Source: an uncultured Coprococcus sp.
Lineage (GTDB): Bacteria > Bacillota > Clostridia > Lachnospirales > Lachnospiraceae
DNA length: 10,559 bases
Assembly: GCA_900548215.1 (NCBI GenBank)
Contig: URJI01000090.1
Coordinates: forward strand, 1-10,559
Direction: 5' to 3'
Shown here in pieces: positions 6,188 through 10,559 of this stretch (position 1 is its first letter; every line of letters begins with the position of its first letter). A program made the position numbers and the translations under genes. The notes under the pieces were generated by a model. The model worked only from the letters and a program-made list of their open reading frames with translations. It was not told where the DNA came from and did no database searches.

Positions 6188-6591
6188 GACATACGGAGGG
6201 GCAGTTATATATTGCAGAGATAGCAGTGCTCATAACACTGCTTATCGGCACGGCAGTATATATACTGCTCCTTCGTGTCTTGCCGGATACCTCGTGGCTT
6301 GAGGGGTGTCAGATACGCCGGTTTACAGGGGTGATATGTCCCGCATGCGGTACGACAAGGGCTGTACTTGCCATGCTCCACGGACATATTCTGACGGCTA
6401 TGTATTACCATGTGGCGACTGTGTATCTGGCGTGCATCTGCATCATATATTTGGTGGGCAATACGATCAGGCTTGCCACAAATGGCAGGACACCGCTTGT
6501 GAGATTCCGATTGTGGTATGTGTATGTGTGGCTTGGGATATTTGTCGTGTCTTACGTGGTGAAGCTGGTGGTGCCGGGGTATGGCATATAA
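6127..6591 (+). CDS. DUF2752 family membrane protein
   Basis: A 154-residue integral membrane protein. A hydrophobic segment lies at about 30-52, followed by ICPACGTTRAVLAMLHGHIL at about 70-89, which contains the CPxCGxTR signature of DUF2752. Two further hydrophobic segments lie at about 94-112 and 129-149. The conserved cysteine pair suggests metal or redox chemistry near the membrane face, but the family has no established function. The ATG at 6127 follows AAAGGA (6115-6120) by 6 bases and lies inside the end of the hydrolase gene in another frame, giving a 61-base overlap that points to translational coupling. A later start would lose only the hydrophilic N-terminus. The LURP-one-related gene follows 73 bases on. 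Confidence 0.85.
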   Translation: MEHKNAERYSGKVYRLFELLGHTEGQLYIAEIAVLITLLIGTAVYILLLRVLPDTSWLEGCQIRRFTGVICPACGTTRAVLAMLHGHILTAMYYHVATVYLACICIIYLVGNTIRLATNGRTPLVRFRLWYVYVWLGIFVVSYVVKLVVPGYGI

Positions 6592-6651
6592 TGAGCGCAA
6601 GTGAGTAGGCGTGCGCATGTCATCGCGCTTATGCACGACGACATATGATAT

Positions 6652-6657
6652 AAGGAG
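6652..6657 (+). promoter_or_regulatory. Ribosome binding site that fixes the LOR protein start
   Basis: AAGGAG is 7 bases before the ATG at 6665 (M-R-L-M-I-K-Q-R-V-F). An in-frame upstream ATG at 6617 and the still earlier open frame lack such a site and would add residues absent from the family. Confidence 0.65.
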
Positions 6658-6664
6658 TGGTTTT

Positions 6665-7141
6665 ATGAGACTTATGATAAAACAGCGGGTATTTGCCTGG
6701 ACAGATACCTATGATATATACGATGCATGGGGAAACAAAAAGTATTTTGTGAAGTCGGAGGCGTTTCGGCTGACGCATCAGGTTCACGTATATGACATTG
6801 CGGGAAATGAGATAGGTCTTATCAGTCAGAGATTATTTACATTCCTGCCTACATTTGACATCAGTGTGGGTGGCAGACCGTGTGGAAGTATCAGGAAGGA
6901 ATTTACATTCTTCAAGCCATCGTACAGTATTGAGTATGGAGGATGGCAGTGTGATGGAGATTTCCTTTCGTGGAATTACAGTGTCACAGCTGGAAGCAGG
7001 CTGGTGGCAAATATAGCAAAGCAGCTTCTCAGCTGGGGAGATACATACACACTTGATATCTCAGATCCGGGTGATGAGATCATGGCACTTATGCTGGTGA
7101 TAGCTATTGATGCGGCCAATTGTTCACAGAATAATAATTAA
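6665..7141 (+). CDS. LURP-one-related (LOR/YxjI-like) family protein
   Basis: A 158-residue protein matching the LURP-one-related family, which has a Tubby/phospholipid-scramblase-like beta-barrel fold with a buried helix. It begins with IKQRVFAWTDTYDIYD, then has alternating short strand pairs typical of the family (GNKKYFVKSEAF, HQVHVYDIAGNEIGLISQ, FTFLPTFDIS, FTFFKPSYSIEYGGW, GDFLSWNYSV, LVANIAKQLLSWGDTYTLDI), and ends with a hydrophobic helix MALMLVIAIDAANC, the predicted helix that plugs the barrel. Bacterial members such as Bacillus YxjI have no settled role; lipid or membrane binding is only an inference from the fold. It is probably the third gene of the hydrolase/DUF2752 unit. The protein ends in polar S-Q-N-N-N, and an AT-rich region of different character starts immediately after its stop. 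Confidence 0.85.
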   Translation: MRLMIKQRVFAWTDTYDIYDAWGNKKYFVKSEAFRLTHQVHVYDIAGNEIGLISQRLFTFLPTFDISVGGRPCGSIRKEFTFFKPSYSIEYGGWQCDGDFLSWNYSVTAGSRLVANIAKQLLSWGDTYTLDISDPGDEIMALMLVIAIDAANCSQNNN

Positions 7142-7233
7142 TTTTTAAACAGGTATTAAGAACTCCTTCATCAGAATCCATTGATAAGAAGAAAAAGATG
7201 CTTGAGGCAAGAAAGCGTATTGAAAATAAATGA
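7142..7233 (+). pseudogene. Orphan 3' tail of a lost gene
   Basis: Between the LOR stop and the next ORF, one frame stays open from 7138 to a TGA at 7231-7233. It reads a charged, gene-tail-like peptide, TPSSESIDKKKKMLEARKRI then ENK at its end, but it has no plausible start or ribosome binding site. Its TGA sits in an ATGA overlap with the ATG of the next ORF, the arrangement expected of a translationally coupled gene pair. The simplest reading is that a two-gene unit was cut, leaving only the last 20-30 codons of its first gene. The parent family is not recognised; the parent could have been an antitoxin, a toxin or an unrelated gene. Confidence 0.45.
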
Positions 7234-7517
7234 GTTATTTGACAACAGAAGAATTTGAAAGTATTTTGGATACTGTGACGATATTTCCAGTTACCTCAGT
7301 AGAATTAGGAGATATTTCACAGTATTCTTTTGATTGTGGAGATGCAGAAGAGTATGTCACATTTTTGAGAAATAAAGCGGTTGATCTGGAAAAATTGGCA
7401 GTAATAAAAACATTCGTGATAATACATAATGAAACAAGAAAGCGTTTAGAAAGTAGCCTCTTGATGTTTAGTCGGATGTATGATAGCAGTGCTCTGGATC
7501 ATCCTTGGAATCTGTAA
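7230..7517 (+). CDS. Small protein, possibly a truncated GNAT acetyltransferase
   Basis: A 95-codon ORF with an acidic N-terminus (MSYLTTEEFESILD). The middle, YSFDCGDAEEYVTFLRNKAV then LEKLAVIKTFVII, vaguely resembles the N-terminal half of toxin-type GNAT acetyltransferases (pattern F-x-C-x-x-x-x-x-x-x-F-L...A...T-F-V). No acetyl-CoA-binding Q/R-x-x-G-x-G/A motif follows. The last 25 residues (LESSLLMFSRMYDSSALDHP onward) do not fit that family, and no other frame continues it. There is no ribosome binding site at normal distance, so translation probably depended on the upstream gene whose stop overlaps at ATGA 7230-7233. A strong terminator begins 15 bases after the stop. It may be a decayed gene front or a genuine small protein (for example an immunity or antitoxin-type protein). 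The GNAT likeness is from memory and weak. Confidence 0.45.
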   Translation: MSYLTTEEFESILDTVTIFPVTSVELGDISQYSFDCGDAEEYVTFLRNKAVDLEKLAVIKTFVIIHNETRKRLESSLLMFSRMYDSSALDHPWNL

Positions 7518-7531
7518 TTGAATATGTTTGC

Positions 7532-7574
7532 AAAAAGGCTTTTCGGTTTATTCGTAACCGGAAAGCCTTTTTTT
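7532..7574 (+). terminator. Strong Rho-independent terminator
   Basis: AAAAAGGCTTTTCGGTT at 7532-7548 pairs with AACCGGAAAGCCTTTTT at 7556-7572 (17 bp with one G-U) around a 7-base loop, TATTCGT. A run of seven Ts covers 7568-7574. The arms' A and T runs mean it could also work on the opposite strand. It insulates the signalling operon from the genes before it. Confidence 0.92.
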
Positions 7575-7615
7575 GTCCAAAATCGGCACTATAATGTCGT
7601 TTCGTGCATTCAGCA

Positions 7616-7645
7616 TTGAAGAGATAATATAACAAAGTGTATAAT
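7616..7645 (+). promoter_or_regulatory. Probable promoter of the two-component/lipoprotein operon
   Basis: TTGAAG at 7616-7621 and TATAAT at 7640-7645 are separated by 18 bases, a good sigma-A fit. Transcription would start near 7652, leaving a very short leader that holds only the GGGGTGAG ribosome binding site (7652-7659) before the ATG at 7663. A second -10-like hexamer (TATAAC, 7628) lacks a good -35. No clear pair of regulator-binding repeats was identified in 7575-7615. Confidence 0.6.
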
Positions 7646-7662
7646 AATAATGGGGTGAGCAT

Positions 7663-8400
7663 ATGGACCAAAGAAGTAAGCTTAATATAGCGGTATGCGA
7701 TGATGATATATTTGTAACTGAACAGCTGAGTGAATGGATAAAGGAATATTTTGTTTCCAATCATTTGGAAGAACCCAACATATATGAGTTTGACAATGGC
7801 GAGGATCTGATAAAAAGCGAAGTGAAATATGATTTTGTATTCTTGGATATAGTAATTCCGGGAATGAATGGGATAAATATAGGCAGACGGCTATTGGCGC
7901 AGAATGAGGAGTGTCTGATATATATAATAACGGCATACGACAGCTATCTTGATGCTGCTATGAGCTTGAGGGTGTTCAGGTATATTTCAAAGCCACTTGA
8001 CAAATCCCGTATATACCGAAATATACAGGATGGACTTAAGATATACACAACATCAAATACTAAGATATTGATTGAGACAAAGAATGAAAATATAATCCTC
8101 AGAGCTCCGGAGATTATTTACCTGGAGGCACAGGGACATACGCTATTTGTGAACACCAGTGAGGGAAAATACATCTCTGTGAGAAAGATGGATTACTGGG
8201 AGAAGACATTGGATACAAGGGGGTTTTTTAGAACACACAGAAGTTTTATTGTAAATATGGAACATGTAGTAAGGTTTGATCATTCATTGGTGTATCTGGA
8301 TACTGGGGTAACAGCCTATCTAACGAAACGCAATTATCAAAATTTTAAGCATGCATTTATGATGTATTTGGAGGGGGCAAGGACATGCCAATGGCTATGA
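7663..8400 (+). CDS. LytTR-family response regulator (AgrA/LytR type)
   Basis: A 245-residue cytoplasmic response regulator. The N-terminal receiver domain, about residues 7-125, has the acidic pocket CDDD at 12-15, phosphoacceptor Asp62 in FLDIVIPGMNG (60-70), the switch Thr90 in YIITAYDS, and the conserved Lys110 in YISKPLD. The C-terminal LytTR DNA-binding domain, about 135-238, has IIYLEAQGHT (151-160), the hallmark FFRTHRSFIVNMEHV (188-202) and a final TKRNYQNFKHAF. Length and order match AgrA/LytR/VirR-type regulators, which bind short direct repeats near promoters. It is first in its operon, directly behind a likely promoter, and its last 16 bases overlap the kinase gene, so the two are almost certainly a cognate pair. 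The target promoters and inducing signal are unknown. Confidence 0.95.
   Translation: MDQRSKLNIAVCDDDIFVTEQLSEWIKEYFVSNHLEEPNIYEFDNGEDLIKSEVKYDFVFLDIVIPGMNGINIGRRLLAQNEECLIYIITAYDSYLDAAMSLRVFRYISKPLDKSRIYRNIQDGLKIYTTSNTKILIETKNENIILRAPEIIYLEAQGHTLFVNTSEGKYISVRKMDYWEKTLDTRGFFRTHRSFIVNMEHVVRFDHSLVYLDTGVTAYLTKRNYQNFKHAFMMYLEGARTCQWL
8370..8383 (+). promoter_or_regulatory. Kinase ribosome binding region with two candidate starts
   Basis: GGAGG at 8370-8374 is 10 bases before the ATG at 8385, and AAGGA at 8379-8383 is 7 bases before a second in-frame ATG at 8391. A third ATG at 8397 overlaps the regulator's TGA as ATGA. All three lie in frame, so the kinase start is uncertain by up to four residues. 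Confidence 0.5.
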
Positions 8401-9683
8401 TTTATGGAATCGTTTTTCTGATAGAAGCGTTGATAGCATTTCAATACTTCGAGTGGATGTTTGTAAAACCAAGATATACGGTGATAAAGAGATTTGTTTT
8501 GGTGTTGGCGTGTTATGTTGTTTTATTTGGTTTGTTTGAACTAAATATATTGATATTTAATTTTATTTCATTTCCAGTATTCAACTGGATAATAATAAAA
8601 TTCGTATATGGACAAAAAACTTTAAGCTCAGTTTTTCATAGTGTGGCAATGTCAGTAATTATGAAATTGTCAGAGATGGTGGTTGTGGCGGTATTTTCTG
8701 GAATCAGTCAAAAAGCCTGGGATCCATCTGGTGGTGTTTTGACGGTATTATTTTTTGCAATGTTAAGTAAGTTTGTGTATTTCCTTGTGATGTTTGCAAT
8801 CAGCCGATACGGGATGAGACACAGGGTGGATGTACATATGGGAGCACAGGGTTGGGTAATTCTTGTCATACCAGTGTGCGTGATAGTTGTTGTGTGTCTG
8901 CTTAATTACATGTGTTACTTTTCTGACATCAGCAAAATGCAGGAATCAATAGTGTTGTATTGTTCAATAATCTGTCTGGTAATAATTATTATTTCATTTG
9001 TGATCTACGGATATCTGCAGAGTGCCTACAAGGAGAATTTGGATAAGACATTGCAGGCCCAGAGAGAAAAATATGACATTGAGTATTATAAAAAAATGAT
9101 CAGTCAGGACGAAGAGCAGAAAATAATGATACATGACATAAAAAAGCATATCAGCGGGATACATGATCTGCTCGAACATCATGATTACGATAAGGCGGTC
9201 GAATATATTGAAAGGATATATGAATCCGGCGAGTTGAAAGAAAAGATAAGGTTTTCGGATGATCATATGGTAAATGTTATTCTTAATCGATATGTCGGCA
9301 GGTTCATTGATGCGGGAATTCATTATGATTTTGATGTGAGAAGGGCACGTATGGATTACATGCAGGTAGATGACTTAACTGTCCTTCTGTGTAATATGCT
9401 AGACAATGCCAGTGAGGCAATGAGTGAAATAGACAGTGCCAGTGTGGAACTTAGAATGAATTCACAGGGGAACGGTGATGGAACGATCATAGCAATGACA
9501 AATGATTGTACACACGGCTCTGATTCACGAAAGTCCAGTAAGCCGGATCAAAAATTCCATGGATTTGGAATAAAGAGTATGAAAAGGGTTGCGGAAAAGT
9601 ATGGTGGCGGTGTCGATGCATACTACTCAGAGGATGATCAAAGATTCCATACGGTCATATATCTGTCAAATTCTGCCAGGTAA
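8385..9683 (+). CDS. GHKL-domain sensor histidine kinase (AgrC-like)
   Basis: A 432-residue membrane kinase. Residues 1-210 hold six or seven hydrophobic segments (roughly 5-22, 34-52, 54-75, 85-105, 117-140, 156-176, 186-210), the polytopic sensor layout typical of the AgrC/HPK10 group. A coiled-coil-like linker about 211-245 leads to the phosphoacceptor region MIHDIKKHISGI with His250. The ATPase domain has the N box LLCNMLDNASEAM at 334-346 (Asn337, Asn341) and the G box HGFGIKSM at 392-399, the degenerate GHKL form used by this group. It should sense a signal at the membrane and phosphorylate Asp62 of the preceding regulator. The membrane part is notably AT- and T-rich, as expected for hydrophobic codons. 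No AgrB or AgrD-like peptide gene is visible in the window, so the ligand is unknown. Start choice is discussed at 8370. Confidence 0.94.
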   Translation: MPMAMIYGIVFLIEALIAFQYFEWMFVKPRYTVIKRFVLVLACYVVLFGLFELNILIFNFISFPVFNWIIIKFVYGQKTLSSVFHSVAMSVIMKLSEMVVVAVFSGISQKAWDPSGGVLTVLFFAMLSKFVYFLVMFAISRYGMRHRVDVHMGAQGWVILVIPVCVIVVVCLLNYMCYFSDISKMQESIVLYCSIICLVIIIISFVIYGYLQSAYKENLDKTLQAQREKYDIEYYKKMISQDEEQKIMIHDIKKHISGIHDLLEHHDYDKAVEYIERIYESGELKEKIRFSDDHMVNVILNRYVGRFIDAGIHYDFDVRRARMDYMQVDDLTVLLCNMLDNASEAMSEIDSASVELRMNSQGNGDGTIIAMTNDCTHGSDSRKSSKPDQKFHGFGIKSMKRVAEKYGGGVDAYYSEDDQRFHTVIYLSNSAR

Positions 9684-9723
9684 GACTGCCTGATATTTTT
9701 GTAAAATAAAACGGAGGTGTACG

Positions 9724-10559
9724 ATGAACAAGAAAAAAATAATGTGTGCAGCACTTATTTCTGTTATGGCATTAAGTCTTGCTGCGTGTGGAAATAAAAA
9801 AGTTGATTATGGAATGAAAGGGGGAAGTGATGAAGCAGATAATGCGGGAGGACTTGATGGACAGCTTGACATACCCGATAACTGCGATGTTACTTTTGAC
9901 ATAGGAGAATCAAAACTCTCATCGATAACATTGAAGGATGATGATATAGAGGTTCCAGATGCTGATAGAGTATATAAAGTCGGGTTTGACACGGTAAATG
10001 CACCATGTTCAGATGATGAACTTAAAACTATAATATCCAAACTTTTTGACGAGACATCAGAAATAAGGTGGCAGGATGGCGATGCTGCTGAGTCAAAGGA
10101 AATCCTGGATAACACGATAGCCTCATATAAGGCGGACATAGAAAAGGCTTTGGCGAGTGATGATCCTGGTTATGCAGAGCTTTTAGAGGAAGGTATGAAA
10201 AGATGGGTAGACGAGAGAAATAGCATTGATGATGAGTTACCAATAGCTACAGAATATAAGATTAATGAGCATTATGTTGCGGAAGCCGGTGGGGTACAGA
10301 GAATATTTATGGCGGCATCGGATAATGAAGATGGAGATGGATATAACAATTACTATTTTACGTATGGTATGACACCTGAGGGTGAGGATAAGGCTCTCGT
10401 ATCAGAGGTTCCAGGAACTGAAAGTACGTATGAGATCAATGTTGTCGGTGAAGACACATATGATGGGGACGAGAAGAATCCGATCACAGAAGATGAGGGA
10501 CTCAGTTCTGCAATGAAGTTACTAGACAATCTGGGAATAAGCGGTTTTGCATGTACAGA
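9724..10559 (+). CDS. Secreted lipoprotein of unknown function (partial, runs off end)
   Basis: An ORF open for 278 codons to the window edge. It begins MNKKKIMCAALISVMALSLA then ACGNKK: a basic start, a hydrophobic core and a lipobox L-A-A-C with Cys22, so it is a type II signal peptide and the mature protein is a membrane-anchored lipoprotein outside the cell. After the anchor is a flexible Gly/Asp/Glu-rich stretch, then an acidic folded region with SKLSSITLKDDDIEVP, KVGFDTVNAPCSDDELKTII, a helical segment (ASYKADIEKALASDDP) and IFMAASDNEDGDGYNNYYFT. I do not recognise a named family. GGAGGTG at 9713-9719 precedes the ATG closely. It lies 40 bases behind the kinase gene with no terminator or promoter between, so it is probably the third gene of the signalling operon, either an accessory sensor or an output. 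The C-terminus is not in the window. Confidence 0.85.
   Translation, partial: MNKKKIMCAALISVMALSLAACGNKKVDYGMKGGSDEADNAGGLDGQLDIPDNCDVTFDIGESKLSSITLKDDDIEVPDADRVYKVGFDTVNAPCSDDELKTIISKLFDETSEIRWQDGDAAESKEILDNTIASYKADIEKALASDDPGYAELLEEGMKRWVDERNSIDDELPIATEYKINEHYVAEAGGVQRIFMAASDNEDGDGYNNYYFTYGMTPEGEDKALVSEVPGTESTYEINVVGEDTYDGDEKNPITEDEGLSSAMKLLDNLGISGFACT

Noticed and set aside
6306..6608. 100-codon + strand open frame overlapping the DUF2752 gene
   Set aside because: It is a shadow frame of a gene with a clear family motif in the other frame, and it lacks a ribosome binding site.
7575..7615. LytTR-type direct-repeat binding sites upstream of the regulator gene
   Set aside because: GTCGTTTCG has only a poor match to the known LytTR half-site pattern and no second copy at proper spacing; GCATT-CA-GCATT is too short to mean much.
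1..10559. CRISPR arrays, tRNA/rRNA genes, insertion sequences or phage genes
   Set aside because: No regularly spaced repeats, no tRNA-like cloverleaf and no transposase or integrase motifs were seen on either strand.

Overview
The window looks like chromosome of a Gram-positive, low-to-moderate GC Clostridia, most likely a Lachnospiraceae (Coprococcus/Roseburia/Eubacterium-like). The reasons are strong AGGAGG-type ribosome binding sites, sigma-A-like promoters, T-tailed hairpin terminators, a PheS carrying a cysteine-rich zinc-type insert, a two-subunit PheRS operon, a DUF4143 ATPase, and a LytTR/GHKL two-component pair. All supported genes are on the + strand. The family-level placement is an inference from sequence style; no database search was possible.

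Layout: (1) 1-2954 is translation machinery: the 3' end of pheS, an intercistronic region with two strong hairpins, complete pheT, then a long-stem terminator. (2) 2955-4335 is an AT-richer single-gene insert-like segment with a DUF4143-type AAA ATPase; its best start is a GTG at 3082. (3) 4336-5539 is a promoter/hairpin leader and queA (tRNA queuosine synthesis). (4) 5642-7141 is a probable operon of three small genes: an alpha/beta hydrolase, a DUF2752 membrane protein overlapping it by 61 bases, and a LURP-one-related (YxjI-like) protein. (5) 7142-7574 is an AT-rich scar: an orphan reading-frame tail joined through an ATGA overlap to a 95-codon ORF of uncertain nature (possibly the front half of a GNAT acetyltransferase), closed by a strong terminator. 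(6) 7616-10559 is a signalling operon: a promoter, a LytTR response regulator, an overlapping GHKL sensor kinase with a multi-pass membrane N-terminus, and a lipoprotein that runs off the window end.

Working together: PheS and PheT form the (alpha-beta)2 phenylalanyl-tRNA synthetase. QueA acts later in tRNA life, on the wobble base of GUN anticodons. The hydrolase/DUF2752/LOR trio has no established joint pathway. The kinase and regulator are a cognate pair by their overlap, and the lipoprotein 40 bases downstream is their likely co-expressed partner or output.

I did not find a convincing new system. The items most worth checking are the gene scar at 7142-7517, the promoter-abutting hairpin before queA, the pheS-pheT intercistronic hairpins as a possible dispersed repeat, and the two-component/lipoprotein unit.
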